This document shows, piece by piece, positions 1-9,705 of a stretch of 55,146 nt of DNA (position 1 is the stretch's first letter; each line of letters opens with the position of its first letter). The DNA is taken from positions 1 through 55,146 of the forward strand of contig NZ_JNIW01000026.1 in the NCBI RefSeq assembly GCF_000701425.1, given 5' to 3'. Under the pieces are notes generated by a model. It was given only the letters and a program-made list of their open reading frames with translations. It was not told the DNA's origin and did no database searches. Origin of the DNA: Deinococcus frigens DSM 12807 (lineage in GTDB: Bacteria > Deinococcota > Deinococci > Deinococcales > Deinococcaceae). The position numbers and the translations under genes are program-made.

Positions 1-423
1 TCCCAGTCGCCTAAATCTTGAGAGCCAGGCAAACGAGCGTTCCACCACCCAGCGTTTTGGAAGCAGGATGAAGCCCTTCTCGCCTTCGGGCCGTTTGACC
101 ACCACCAACTCCACACCCATCCCGGCGGCATCTGATGCCGCCGCTTCACCGGTGTATCCCTGATCAGCAAACACGACTTCGATAGTTGCCCCAGTTGCTC
201 GCTGTGCTTCCAGACACGCATCATGAATATGAGCGCGATCTTGTTCATTGGCCGGTGAAGCCAGAAAGGTAATGAAATCACCCAGCGTATCCACCATCAT
301 GTGAACTTTTGTGCCTTTACACCTCTTTCCACCGTCCCATCCTGCCCGGTGTCCACTCTCCGGGGTACTTCTCAGCGTGCGGCTATCCACGATAGCCGCT
401 GTCGGTTCATCCCCTCTCAGCAC
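1..423 (-). CDS. IS5-family transposase, catalytic DDE frame (C-terminus beyond window)
   Basis: In the frame shifted by -1 from the preceding ORF, translation from a GTG at 423 gives an IS5-type catalytic domain. It has [11 protein letters not shown] (first Asp), [10 protein letters not shown] (second Asp) and [17 protein letters not shown] (the Glu in the family pattern W-V-V-E-R-S-F). The GTG overlaps the stop of the first frame (GTGCTGA), so expression could come from reinitiation or from frameshifting. The three catalytic residues look intact; only the last residues lie outside the window. Confidence 0.8.
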   Translation of the reverse strand, partial: MLRGDEPTAAIVDSRTLRSTPESGHRAGWDGGKRCKGTKVHMMVDTLGDFITFLASPANEQDRAHIHDACLEAQRATGATIEVVFADQGYTGEAAASDAAGMGVELVVVKRPEGEKGFILLPKRWVVERSFAWLSRFRRLG

Positions 424-701
424 ATCTTGTCGGACCAAAGCCGGAGATCATGAAGTAATGCCTCAAAACAGCCTCGTTCAAACCACCGCATCACTTGTTC
501 ATGGACGATTTTATACGGTGGAAAATCATGGGGTAGGTAGGCCCACGGGCTGCCTGTTTTGGCAATCCACAGCGTGGCATTCAAGACCTCACGAAGTGGA
601 TACCTGCGCTGCACAGCGTGTTCCGGCTTTAAGACCAGACAAATCACCATGAAGTGATACAGGTCATCGTCCAGGTCACTGGGGTAGGCGCGGCGCGTCA
701 C
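417..701 (-). CDS. IS5-family transposase, N-terminal frame
   Basis: The product begins TRRAYPSDL and continues with a segment containing [15 protein letters not shown] and [14 protein letters not shown], the characteristic N-terminal (DUF4096) signature of IS5-family transposases. I place the start at the GTG that gives the usual (M)TRRAYPSD N-terminus. An AAGGA sequence abuts this GTG and is too close to be an ideal ribosome site, and the frame stays open upstream to about 788, so the start is uncertain. It stops with TGA at 417-419, and the catalytic domain continues in the -1 frame. Two-ORF organisation is known in some IS5 subgroups. No obvious X XXY YYZ slippery heptamer is visible in the roughly 30-base overlap. 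Confidence 0.75.
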   Translation of the reverse strand: MTRRAYPSDLDDDLYHFMVICLVLKPEHAVQRRYPLREVLNATLWIAKTGSPWAYLPHDFPPYKIVHEQVMRWFERGCFEALLHDLRLWSDKMC

Positions 702-1008
702 TCCTTGATTAGGCCCCCAACAGATTCTTGGCTCCACTCTACGAATTCTTGCCGGACAGCCTCTAGAATAAATTTGAGTCTGGTTCAAACATGCCCATCC
801 TCGAGTTCTTTTATGACAAATGCTCTAAACCACCACCCGGCAATTTGCCGCACTTTGCTCAGCGCCGCCTTTGCTGGCCCGCCGGGTGCCACGCGCCTGG
901 GTGGGGACATCAAGAAACCTGTCCTGCCGGGCGAGGGGGCAGCCCCATCAGCCGCTTGTTGGCCCCCGCCGCTTCGCTCGGGGCGGCATCTTCCTGAGAT
1001 CATTTGCT
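702..1008. other. Intergenic region between the IS element and the antiporter gene
   Basis: About 300 bases with no convincing gene. The frames that stay open here are Pro/Arg/Ala-rich and have no recognisable motif or ribosome site. The IS end should lie in the first tens of bases. The octamer tgctctaa occurs twice, near 822 and 1003; I attach no function to it. Confidence 0.5.
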
Positions 1009-2277
1009 CTAACGTTCTCCCGCATCACTCGCCCGCGCCGCCAGCCGCCCCACGGTCAGCCCCTGCACAATGATGGAAAAGACCACCACCACATAGGTCA
1101 TGACCAGAAACAGGTCACGCTCCGGCCCGGCGGGCACGGTGAAGGCCAGCGCCACGCTGATGGCCCCGCGCAGGCCGCCCCAGATCATCAGGCGGCGGGT
1201 GTAGGGGCTGAAGTCGCGCCGCTGCCCCAGCACCAGCACCGGCAGGTACACGCTGATGGTGCGGATCAGCAGCACCAGCGGAATGGCGATCAGCCCCAGC
1301 AGCAGCGATTGCCCGCTGAAGCGCACCACCACCACCTCCAGCGCCAGCAGCGCGAACAAAAAGATGTTCAGCAGCTCGTCGGCCAGGTGCCAGAAGCCCT
1401 CGAAGCGTTCGTGCGACGACAGTCCCTCCGGGCGGCGGTCCTTCAGGGACCCGATCAGCAGCCCGGCGGCGACGGCGGCCAGTGGCGCGGAGACGTGCAG
1501 GCCAGCGGCGATGGCGGTGCAGGCCAGCACCACGCTGAGGGTGACCAGCACCTCCACCACAAAGTCGCTGACCGAGCGCAACGCCAGCCACCCCACCCAG
1601 CCCAGAAAGAGGCCCAGCGCCAGCCCGCCCAGCGCCTCCTGCGCGAAGAAGAGGGCCACGCCGCCCGCGTTCATGGCGGGTCCGTGGGCCTCGCCGCCTC
1701 CGCCACCGGCAGCCGCGATCCCGGCCAACACGGCGAAGGCCACCACGCCCACGCCGTCATTGAACAGCGATTCTCCGGCCACCAGCGTCTCTATTCGCTT
1801 GGGCACCCCTGCCTGTTTCAGCATGCCCAGCACCGCCACCGGATCGGTGGGGCTGATCAGCGCGCCGAACAGCAGGCAGTAGATGAACGACACGTTCAAC
1901 CCGAACAGCCCCAGCAGCGCGTAGGTGCTGCCGCCCACCAGCGCAATCGAGATGGCCGTGGACAGCAGGGCAAAGGTCAGCACTGGCCCGCGCAGCCCCC
2001 ACAGCGCATGCGAGTTGACGCCCAGCGCCCCGGCAAACAGCAGGAACGACAGCACCCCCTGAAACACGAAATCATTGAACTCGATGCCGCGCACCAGGTT
2101 CACGGCCTCGCGCGCGAACGGCACGTCCAGGCTGACCAATCCGAAGATGATCAGGCTCACGCCCAGGCCGCCCACCGTGACGCCAATCGACGCGGGCAAC
2201 TTCCAGTAGCGGGCATTCACAAAAGCCAGCGCGGCGGTCACGCAGACCAGCAGGGTGGCGAGATCGAGGATTTGCAT
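1009..2277 (-). CDS. NhaP-type cation:proton antiporter (CPA1 family)
   Basis: A polytopic membrane protein of 422 residues, with about 11-12 hydrophobic segments, that exchanges Na+ or K+ for H+ across the inner membrane. Family signatures are SPTDPVAV (about 142-149) and GESLFNDGVGVV (about 168-179); the Asn-Asp pair at 173-174 is the ion-binding pair of CPA1 antiporters. I chose the ATG at 2277 because it is preceded by AGGAG eight bases upstream. The frame is open further upstream, but that part is not membrane-like. It is the third gene of a minus-strand run of ion transporters. The substrate ion cannot be told from sequence alone. Confidence 0.88.
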   Translation of the reverse strand: MQILDLATLLVCVTAALAFVNARYWKLPASIGVTVGGLGVSLIIFGLVSLDVPFAREAVNLVRGIEFNDFVFQGVLSFLLFAGALGVNSHALWGLRGPVLTFALLSTAISIALVGGSTYALLGLFGLNVSFIYCLLFGALISPTDPVAVLGMLKQAGVPKRIETLVAGESLFNDGVGVVAFAVLAGIAAAGGGGGEAHGPAMNAGGVALFFAQEALGGLALGLFLGWVGWLALRSVSDFVVEVLVTLSVVLACTAIAAGLHVSAPLAAVAAGLLIGSLKDRRPEGLSSHERFEGFWHLADELLNIFLFALLALEVVVVRFSGQSLLLGLIAIPLVLLIRTISVYLPVLVLGQRRDFSPYTRRLMIWGGLRGAISVALAFTVPAGPERDLFLVMTYVVVVFSIIVQGLTVGRLAARASDAGER

Positions 2278-2365
2278 GGGGGAAGCTCCTGGGGAGGTCT
2301 GAGGACGTGAAAGATTCAAGAGTCGGAGGGCTTTTGCTTGTGGTTTCTCCCGCCTGTGGCGGAGG

Positions 2366-2389
2366 CTGGGACTGGTACAGCTCCGAAGG
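2366..2389 (-). repeat. 24-base dispersed repeat, copy 1
   Basis: An exact 24-base match to 47418-47441, in the same orientation. On the minus strand it begins CCTTCGGAGCTGTACCAG. This copy lies 89 bases upstream of the antiporter start codon; the other lies 87 bases upstream of the lipoprotein start. The near-identical distance suggests a regulatory role or a shared mobile origin. Confidence 0.75.
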
Positions 2390-2560
2390 AGAGGGGGAAC
2401 CGTGGCAGGTTCCCCGGCCATTCCCCCACCCATCGGGGCCGTTTCACAAACGTAGCTTGGCACGTCCTGCCCGCCTTACCCCCTCTATTCCTGCGGAACA
2501 TCTCCCCCATAACTCTTGATGCGCGGTAGAAAATTCGTTGTCTTGAACGAGAGTTTTTAG

Positions 2561-2583
2561 CTCCTCCCCTTCGTGGGGAGGGG
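2561..2583. repeat. GC-rich hairpin
   Basis: CCTCCCC, loop ttcgt, GGGGAGG forms a 7-bp perfect stem (9 bp with one wobble pair), about 50 bases after the permease stop codon. It is not followed by a T-run on either strand, so it is at best a weak terminator or a 3'-end stabiliser. Confidence 0.5.
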
Positions 2584-2633
2584 GGTGGCGGGCGAAGCGC
2601 GCCCTTGTTGCATTCGTCCCGCAGTCCTGTGGC

Positions 2634-3995
2634 CTACGCCCCCCCGCCGCCCAGTACGAACGCCGCGTAATACAGCCCCAACGCCACCGTGACCGTCACC
2701 AGCGCAACGGGGGTGCCGTACCTCATGAACTCCAGGAACCCCATCGGGTGGCCCTCGCGGGCAGCGATGTCCGAGACCACGATATTGGCCGACGCGCCGA
2801 TCAGGGTCAGGTTGCCGCCCAGGCACGCGCCCAGCGACAGCGCCCACCACAGCGGGTCCATCGTGGGGCCGAGGGTGACCTGCAACTCGCGCAGCACGCT
2901 GGCCATGGAAATGGTAAAGGGGATGTTGTCCACAAAGCCGCTGATGATCGCGCTGGAAAAGCCCACCGCCAGGATGCCCGTGCCAATGTTGCCGTCGATG
3001 GCACCGGTGAGTCCTGCGGCCACTGTCTGGAACACGCCGACTTCTTCCAGGCCGCCCACCACGATAAACAGGCCCATGAAGAACAGCAGCGTGGTCCACT
3101 CCACCTGCTCGAACAGCTCCACCGGGGTCAGGTCCGCGATCAGCATCAGGAAGGTGGAGGTGGTCAGCGCCACCAGCCCGGCCTCCAGCCCAATCGGGTG
3201 GCCGACGATAAACAGAAACAGCGTCACGGCGAATACGCCCAGCGCCTGCTTCATCAGCCTGGGGTTGGTCTTGATCGGGGTGGTGTCGGTCAGGGCGGCC
3301 CGCAGCCGTTCGCTGTTTCCCGCCCCTGCCAGATCGCCGCGCGCCCGCATCAGCAGGTGCATCAGGCCGATGCCGATAAAGGTGGCCACCGTGGCATACG
3401 GCGCGACATTCACCAGAAAGTCCCCGAAGCCCTTGCCCGCCACCGAGCCGATGATGATGTTGGGCGGGTCACCCACCAGCGTGGCGGTGCCGCCGGTGTT
3501 GCTGGCCAGGATCACGGCGATCAGGTACGGCATCGGGCGCAACCCCAGCCGCGCCACCACTGTCACCACCACCGGGGCCATGAACAGCACCGTGGTGACA
3601 TTGTCTAAAAAGGCGCTGAACACGGCGGTCAGAATGGAAAAGATCCACAGCACCCGCGCAGGTTCGCCGCGCGTGACCACCATCGCCCGGCGGGCCACCA
3701 GGTCAAAAAATCCGCTGCGGCTCAGCACGTTGACGATGTTCATCATGCCGAATAGCAGGAAGATGGTGTTGAAGTCGATGCTGGCCCACGCCTGCGACGG
3801 TGTCAGGATGCCCAGCACCATCACCGCGCAGGCTCCCAGCAGCGCGGCCACCGTGCGGTGAACGTACTTTTCCAACAAGATCATGGCGTAGGTGGCCACG
3901 AACAGCGCGATGGCGATGATGGTCAGCGTGCCGGGGGCCAGGTTCAGGCCCAGGCTGGACAGCAGGTTGATGGTCTCGCCGCCCGTTTCATGCAC
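2634..3995 (-). CDS. CitMHS/ArsB-NhaD-type ion permease
   Basis: A 453-residue inner-membrane permease of the ion transporter superfamily (SLC13/CitMHS/ArsB/NhaD/P-protein group). It shows an internal repeat: FLDNVTTVLFM (about 129-139) and SNTGGTATLVGDPPN (about 165-179) in the first half, and FVDNIPFTISM and GGNLTLIGASANIV in the second. The DNVTT and GDPPN signatures resemble NhaD- and arsenite-type members, so Na+/H+ exchange or oxyanion export are both possible. The start is a GTG, since an in-frame TGA lies just upstream. This GTG has no ribosome site of its own and overlaps the end of a short leader ORF, which suggests coupled translation. Confidence 0.85.
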   Translation of the reverse strand: MHETGGETINLLSSLGLNLAPGTLTIIAIALFVATYAMILLEKYVHRTVAALLGACAVMVLGILTPSQAWASIDFNTIFLLFGMMNIVNVLSRSGFFDLVARRAMVVTRGEPARVLWIFSILTAVFSAFLDNVTTVLFMAPVVVTVVARLGLRPMPYLIAVILASNTGGTATLVGDPPNIIIGSVAGKGFGDFLVNVAPYATVATFIGIGLMHLLMRARGDLAGAGNSERLRAALTDTTPIKTNPRLMKQALGVFAVTLFLFIVGHPIGLEAGLVALTTSTFLMLIADLTPVELFEQVEWTTLLFFMGLFIVVGGLEEVGVFQTVAAGLTGAIDGNIGTGILAVGFSSAIISGFVDNIPFTISMASVLRELQVTLGPTMDPLWWALSLGACLGGNLTLIGASANIVVSDIAAREGHPMGFLEFMRYGTPVALVTVTVALGLYYAAFVLGGGGA

Positions 3996-4062
3996 GGCGG
4001 ATCACCGGAGTGTGCGGAGTGTGGCTGAGAAGATGACTGGGTCTGGCACAACAATCGTTCAC
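3988..4062 (-). CDS. Short leader ORF overlapping the permease start (24 codons)
   Basis: A GTG preceded by AAAGGAG at a spacing of 7 bases opens a 24-codon frame (VNDCCARPSHLLSHTPHT and onward) that ends with TGA just inside the permease reading frame. The ribosome site is by far the best one near the permease start. The arrangement looks like a leader peptide that delivers ribosomes to the permease by termination-reinitiation. The peptide is unlike any protein I recognise. A base error fusing the two frames would be an alternative explanation. Confidence 0.5.
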   Translation of the reverse strand: MNDCCARPSHLLSHTPHTPVIRRA

Positions 4063-4239
4063 GGGGAAACTCCTTTGGGGAGGCGGGAAAAAGAAGACGA
4101 TGCCTCAAAAACTCGGATGACCTCAAAAAATAAGGAAGAAGTCGCGGCAGCAGACTTCCCCCAATTCGGCGTATGGCCGCCGGAACCTGTGCGCCGAAAC
4201 AGTTGAGACAGTTGGGTTCGGGGCGCAGGGTTGTAAGCG

Positions 4240-5748
<1,509 letters not shown>

Positions 5749-6322
5749 ATTGAACCTCTTGAAGCGTGCGCCAGCGCCCAGGAAGCACGGGGCAGGCACG
5801 GACGGCGGCGAAAAGAAACTATGCGGTTATCGTCAGGGGGCAACGGTTGGATCTGCCAACGCGCCAGCCTGCGGCGTCCAGAAGTATGCCGGACGGCGGG
5901 GGCTGGCCGCAAGGTTCTGGATCACGGTAGAGGAGAGGTGGGCCGATGGGAACAGCCCTCTTGGCCGTGTGGTGAAAGGTGTGTTGCCACGGTTTGACCC
6001 CTCCGGCGCTCCGCGCCAGCTCCCCTTAAAAGGGAGGCAGGTGTCGCGCAATCGCTTGAGGGGTTATACGGATTCCGTTTGTTTCGTGCATGAATCGGGA
6101 CAGCGCCGATTCATCCATTCCACGTCCGGAACCCGTTTTTCTCCCGCTCGCTCCCCTCGGATTTCCAGGTGTTTCCAACACCTTCCAATCGGAGTCCATA
6201 TAAAACCGCAGACAGCCAACCCAAAAACCGCCCGACAACCTCCTTCGCCATCCAAACCAGGAGCCGCGCCCCACCCTCACCCGCTGCGGGCAAGATGTGG
6301 GACGCGGCAAAGGGCCTCCGGT
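5749..6322. other. Long intergenic region with a hairpin and repeat-like sequence
   Basis: About 570 bases without a convincing gene. It contains a perfect hairpin at 6090-6114 and, at about 6121-6145, a stretch (gtccggaacccgttttt) that resembles one at about 10271-10290 (gtccggaactcgtttt), suggesting a dispersed repeat. A promoter for the SulP gene should lie at the left end. Confidence 0.5.
6090..6114. repeat. Perfect 9-bp inverted repeat (hairpin)
   Basis: ATGAATCGG, loop gacagcg, CCGATTCAT. It lies in the long spacer between the SulP gene and the 166-residue hypothetical gene and is not next to a T-run. It may be part of a dispersed intergenic repeat. Confidence 0.6.
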
Positions 6323-6823
6323 TTAAGCGGCGGGCTGTTCCTGGTTCCCGCCCTCCGCCTCGGCATTGCGGCGGCCCCGGCCCGGGCGTTCGGCGGGTGC
6401 AGCCTCGGCTTCCTGGGCCTGGGGGGAAGCGGCCGCTGCTGCCGGAGCCGCCCCAATCCGCGCCAGCGTGTCGCCGAAGGCTTTCAGCGCGTCGCCGCCT
6501 TCCAGCTCGGCCACCGCGCGGGCGTTCAGCGCCCCCAGTTCCTCGCGGGTCACGGCGTATTCGGGGGCGTCGTGGCCCTTGAGACCCTGCAAAACGCGGT
6601 AGGCGGTGGCGGCCTCGATCTTGGCTCCCTTCCCCGTGGTGACGCCCGCATCGCTGAGCATCTCCGCGCCGATCAGGGTGATGCTTTCATTGCTGATCAG
6701 GGTCACGCGGTCACCGCGTTCTTCCATGTGGGCGGCCAGTTGCAACAGCCCCCGCAGGTCCAGCATCTGGTGGAAGAGGTCGAGGTGGGACAGCATCGCA
6801 CCTGCTTTCTTGAGGGTATCCAT
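6323..6823 (-). CDS. Hypothetical protein with acidic/Ala-rich tail
   Basis: 166 residues, not assigned to a family. The first 120 residues look globular: a helical start (LKKAGAMLSHLDLFHQMLDLRGLLQLAAHM), an acidic beta-like part (GDRVTLISNESITLIGAEM) and a helical repeat-like region. The last 45 residues are a low-complexity Ala/Glu/Pro tail ending GRGRRNAEAEGGNQEQPAA, probably disordered. No signal peptide or membrane segment is visible. No good ribosome site precedes the ATG; TAATAC four bases upstream could be a -10 box of a nearly leaderless transcript. Probably a lineage-specific cytoplasmic protein. Confidence 0.7.
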   Translation of the reverse strand: MDTLKKAGAMLSHLDLFHQMLDLRGLLQLAAHMEERGDRVTLISNESITLIGAEMLSDAGVTTGKGAKIEAATAYRVLQGLKGHDAPEYAVTREELGALNARAVAELEGGDALKAFGDTLARIGAAPAAAAASPQAQEAEAAPAERPGRGRRNAEAEGGNQEQPAA

Positions 6824-6992
6824 AAGGGTATTATTCTGTTTTAAGCGTAAATGTCAAGGGGTATTTTTGAAATGCTGTGTCAAGCAGTTGTACGGGCCTG
6901 TCTGGAACAGCAACAACTGACTCCAGAAGACCGCGCAGAGGAGACCGCGCAGAGGCGGAATGGGGCCTGCTGCGCCGATGGAGCAAGGAGGC

Positions 6993-8288
6993 TCAGTTGA
7001 CTTGGCTCCTGCCAATTAATTTCAGCGGGATTTTGAGGGTCTGTGGGCCGCGCAGGACCGTCAAGGTGACGGTGTCACCCGGCACATAAGACCGCACTGC
7101 GTACTGAAAGTCGCTGAAATTCAGGATGCGCTTGCCATTGACCTCAGTGACGATATCGCCGGAGATGCGTTCGTAATCTCCGTTCAGGACCAGGGGTTTG
7201 AGACCTGCCTTTGCAGCAGGGCTGCCCTGCGAAACACCGCTGAAAAATGCGCCGGGAACGTTACCCAGTTTCAGGATTCTGCTGAAGTATTCAAAGCCAT
7301 CCTCATCCAGCATAAAGGCCCAATTGTAGCGGTTGTCTAGGCTAATTCCGATGATCGGGGCGTCGCGCTTGACGCCCGCGCGAAGGTCTGCCAGACGGGT
7401 GTCATTGGCGACGACTGGGACGGCGAACGACGCCGAATCCTGATCACGGAGACTGACGTAACTGACGATGCCAGTCAATTCTCCCCTGGTATTTAAAATC
7501 GGTCCGCCGCTGTCGCCAGGGATCAACGGCGCGTTCATTTTCAGGGTGCCGGGCGGGAAATCCGCGCGGCCGGCGTCGGCATCCAGACCCGTCAGGCGGC
7601 CTACCTTGGATTCTAGGAAGCCACCACCACCGTTGCCTATCGCCAGCACCGCGTCGCCCACGCCGGGGCGGGAAATTGCCAGAGGCAGGAACGGCGTCCC
7701 TTTGGGGACAGCTACCCGCAGCAGCGCCAGATCATACTGATCGTCGTAACCCACGACTTCCACCGCGTAACGCTTCTTATCTGCCCTCTGCGCGCTCAGA
7801 TTCTTGGCCCCCTCCACCACATGGTAGGCGGTCAGCGCCAGTCCGTCCGCCGAGATCAGCACGGCGGAACCAATACCGTCCGGGTCATCGCAGGCCCCCG
7901 GTTTGTTCAGGTCACATTGCTCGATCCGCAGGCTGGCTGGCCGCACTTTGTTGAACAGGGCCTTGAGGGTCTGCTTCTCGGCGTCGGTCAGAGGTGTGGG
8001 CGTATTGGTGGGGCTACTCTGGGCCGGTTTCTGGGCCGGCTTCTGAGCGGGTTTCTGAGCCAGCAGCGGCGCGCCCAGAAATGCCTGTGGGGCCGGGGAG
8101 TCCGGCAGCACGGGCGTCAGCACTTGCCCGATGGGACTGGCATCCGGTCCCCGGTATTTCACGCCCTGCGCGCCCGCGCCGGACAGACTCAAGCCACTCA
8201 GCAGCAGGCCACTCAGCAGCAGGGAACGAAGTTTGGAGTCCCGGCCCCGGACATCCCGGCGCGGGAGACGGTCAGTCTCGGCGGTCAT
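6993..8288 (-). CDS. Secreted trypsin-like serine protease with PDZ domain (HtrA-like)
   Basis: 431 residues. A basic start and a hydrophobic stretch (about 21-41) make a signal peptide or N-terminal anchor. A linker with three QKPA units (about 78-89) precedes the protease domain. The catalytic triad is visible as His156 (TAYHVVEG), Asp186 (YDLALLRV) and Ser260 (PGDSGGP), followed by a C-terminal PDZ domain (about 330-430). Two cysteines, at 125 and 133, could form a disulfide. It probably acts in the periplasm or cell envelope on misfolded or specific proteins. It differs from classical DegP in having one PDZ domain and an N-terminal linker. The start is the ATG at 8288; no strong ribosome site is present. 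Confidence 0.88.
   Translation of the reverse strand: MTAETDRLPRRDVRGRDSKLRSLLLSGLLLSGLSLSGAGAQGVKYRGPDASPIGQVLTPVLPDSPAPQAFLGAPLLAQKPAQKPAQKPAQSSPTNTPTPLTDAEKQTLKALFNKVRPASLRIEQCDLNKPGACDDPDGIGSAVLISADGLALTAYHVVEGAKNLSAQRADKKRYAVEVVGYDDQYDLALLRVAVPKGTPFLPLAISRPGVGDAVLAIGNGGGGFLESKVGRLTGLDADAGRADFPPGTLKMNAPLIPGDSGGPILNTRGELTGIVSYVSLRDQDSASFAVPVVANDTRLADLRAGVKRDAPIIGISLDNRYNWAFMLDEDGFEYFSRILKLGNVPGAFFSGVSQGSPAAKAGLKPLVLNGDYERISGDIVTEVNGKRILNFSDFQYAVRSYVPGDTVTLTVLRGPQTLKIPLKLIGRSQVN
8019..8060 (-). repeat. 12-base in-frame repeats in the protease linker
   Basis: About three and a half copies of a 12-base unit (ctgggccggttt with small variations) encode the QKPA repeats of the protease linker. 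The copies are not identical, so they are not of very recent origin. Copy number may vary between strains. Confidence 0.75.
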
Positions 8289-8427
8289 GGTTCATTGTGG
8301 GTGTGCCGGGGCGGGGGGTCTGTGGTAGGACTTTCCATTCCAGCGTGTTTGACAGATCAACGGTCAGATCGCCTACCGTCTGTGGGGGTAGGAGGGGGGA
8401 ACGCCTCTCTCTACCCCTATTTGCCGC

Positions 8428-8808
8428 TCAGATCTGTTCACGCCCGTCCCTCTTGTCCGGCGCAGATTCCGGAGCGAACAGGGTGGGGGAGGGGGACAGG
8501 CCCAGGCGACGTTCGATCACCGCGCCCAGGCGGGCCAGGATGCCGGGGCCGCTCCAGCCGGTCACGCAGGCAGCGGCCAGCAGCAGGGCCGGGGCGGGAT
8601 CGGGGCGCAGGGTCACGGTCATCAGGGCCGCCACCGTCAGCGCGGCGATTCCGGCGGCCACCGCCAGCGCCGCCGTCGCACGGGCGCGCGGCGTCTCATC
8701 CTGGCCCAGCAGCCGGGCCAGTTGCGTGATGCTGCCCGCCGCGAAGGCGGCTCCCAGCAGCGGGGCCAGGATCAGCAGGGAGGCGGGAATGGCAGAGCTG
8801 TCGGGCAT
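8428..8808 (-). CDS. Small membrane protein of unknown function
   Basis: 126 residues with three hydrophobic helices (about 8-30, 43-66 and 72-95) and a charged cytoplasmic-looking tail (ERRLGLSPSPTLFAPESAPDKRDGREQI). The topology recalls small phage-holin-like proteins, but I do not recognise a specific family. I chose the ATG at 8808 because GGAGG lies seven bases upstream; the longer open frame has no support. It is divergent from the S24-type regulator, and the shared upstream region holds a palindrome close to the Deinococcus RDRM, so it may be induced by DNA damage or controlled by the neighbouring regulator. Confidence 0.7.
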   Translation of the reverse strand: MPDSSAIPASLLILAPLLGAAFAAGSITQLARLLGQDETPRARATAALAVAAGIAALTVAALMTVTLRPDPAPALLLAAACVTGWSGPGILARLGAVIERRLGLSPSPTLFAPESAPDKRDGREQI

Positions 8809-8898
8809 GATGACCTCCGGTGGTGCGGCTGGTGTGGGAGCGGCTATGGACGAAAGCGAGCGCCCGATTCTGCTGGGGGCGTATCCAGGCTCAGAGTG

Positions 8899-8920
8899 TA
8901 ATATGTCCTGAGACATAATA
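8899..8920. promoter_or_regulatory. RDRM-like palindromic operator between divergent genes
   Basis: On the minus strand the core reads TTATGTC, TCAG, GACATAT, with the symmetric positions extending one or two bases further. The radiation/desiccation response motif of Deinococcus is TTATGTC-ATT-GACATAA, so 13 of 14 half-site bases match but the spacer is four bases rather than three. A possible -10 box for the small membrane gene (TACACT, minus strand, 8900-8895) lies immediately downstream. DdrO or the neighbouring S24 protein are candidate binders. Confidence 0.6.
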
Positions 8921-8958
8921 GAAGTGATCTGGATTCCAGTTGCACGTCGGTGGGTCAT

Positions 8959-8964
8959 TAGACT
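8959..8964 (+). promoter_or_regulatory. -10 box of the leaderless S24-regulator gene
   Basis: TAGACT ends six bases before the ATG at 8971, and there is no Shine-Dalgarno sequence. This is the typical Deinococcus arrangement for a transcript that starts at or next to the start codon. Confidence 0.6.
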
Positions 8965-8970
8965 CGGGGC

Positions 8971-9681
8971 ATGAACGACGGATTTCCCTCACTCGAACTG
9001 GCGGCCTGGCTCGGGGTGCGGCGCGCGCGGCTGAATTTGCAGCAGGGGCAGGTCAGCGTCCGCACGCTGGAATACGGCGGGCAGGCCGGGCGCGTGACGC
9101 AGCCGTACCTGAGCCGTCTGGAACGCGGCACCCGCCTGCTGGAGGCGCTGACCCCCGCCCGTCAGGACGCCCTGCGCCGCGCGCTGGAAATTCCGGCGGG
9201 CGAGTGGGTGGCCCGCACCGGCCTGCCGCTCCTGACCCCCGCCCCCGGCGACGACGCCCTGGAGGTGCTGGAGCTGGTGCGCGTGCCGGTGCGCGCGCTG
9301 GCGAGTGCCGGGCTGCCCGTGACCGAGGACTTCGCCAGCGTCATCGATCACGAGCTGGTGCCCGTGAGAGACCACCGCCCCGGCATGCTGGTCCTGGAGG
9401 TGGGCGGCGAGTCCATGACCACCTCCAGCGGCGGCATCCGCCCCGGTGACCGCATCTACGTCGATCCCGGCGATCTGGACCTGCGCGAGGGGCTGGTTTA
9501 CGTGCTGCACGTCTCTGGCCTGGGATTGACTGTCAAACGCCTGCGCCGTTACGGTGGTGGCCGCGATGGGGGGGCCATGTGGCTGACCAGCGACAACCCC
9601 GATCACCCGCCCGTTAAGCCGGAGGAGGTGACGGTGGTGGGCCGCGTCTACTTTCACCAGCCGCGCGGCGTGCGGCTGTAG
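8971..9681 (+). CDS. XRE-type repressor with S24/LexA-like peptidase domain
   Basis: 236 residues. An N-terminal helix-turn-helix-like region (VTQPYLSRLERG, about 42-53) is followed by a LexA/S24 fold. The catalytic pair appears as Ser148 (GGESMT) and Lys189 (LTVKRL). An Ala113-Gly114 pair (LASAGLPV) stands 34-35 residues before the Ser, as in LexA (84-85 and 119), so RecA-stimulated self-cleavage is possible. The helix-turn-helix is unusual because the segment before it (about 22-41) is longer and more Gly/Gln-rich than in typical XRE domains. It is divergent from the small membrane gene across the RDRM-like palindrome, an obvious candidate target. Confidence 0.85.
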   Translation: MNDGFPSLELAAWLGVRRARLNLQQGQVSVRTLEYGGQAGRVTQPYLSRLERGTRLLEALTPARQDALRRALEIPAGEWVARTGLPLLTPAPGDDALEVLELVRVPVRALASAGLPVTEDFASVIDHELVPVRDHRPGMLVLEVGGESMTTSSGGIRPGDRIYVDPGDLDLREGLVYVLHVSGLGLTVKRLRRYGGGRDGGAMWLTSDNPDHPPVKPEEVTVVGRVYFHQPRGVRL

Positions 9682-9705
9682 CGCCTGAGCGTTACAGTTC
9701 TCCCT

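Larger units (their letters stand above)
1..720 (-). mobile_element. IS5-family insertion sequence, partial (window edge)
   Basis: Two overlapping minus-strand frames together encode an IS5-type DDE transposase: an N-terminal DUF4096-like part and a catalytic part that carries all three acidic residues. The element runs off the window at base 1, so one terminal repeat and the target-site duplication cannot be seen. The other end is not sharply defined; the stretch just upstream of the first frame (about 702-720) is a candidate for the terminal region, but I could not pair it with an inverted repeat. The right boundary given is approximate. Confidence 0.8.
2278..2633. other. Intergenic region with a dispersed-repeat copy and a hairpin
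   Basis: About 355 bases between two transporter genes. It contains one copy of a 24-base repeat (2366-2389) also found before the lipoprotein gene at 47.3 kb, and a G/C-rich hairpin at 2561-2583. No coding frame with a recognisable protein is present. Confidence 0.6.

Noticed and set aside
818..1008. Repeated octamer tgctctaa (also near 47495)
   Set aside because: Too short to separate from chance and without constant position relative to genes.
871..2310. A 479-codon plus-strand open frame opposite the antiporter
   Set aside because: Gln/His/Arg-rich mirror of the antiporter gene; no ribosome site or motif.
4063..4239. Possible riboswitch between the SulP gene and the permease leader ORF
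   Set aside because: I could find no conserved fold of a known ion-responsive riboswitch; the stretch has only short T-rich runs and no long hairpin.
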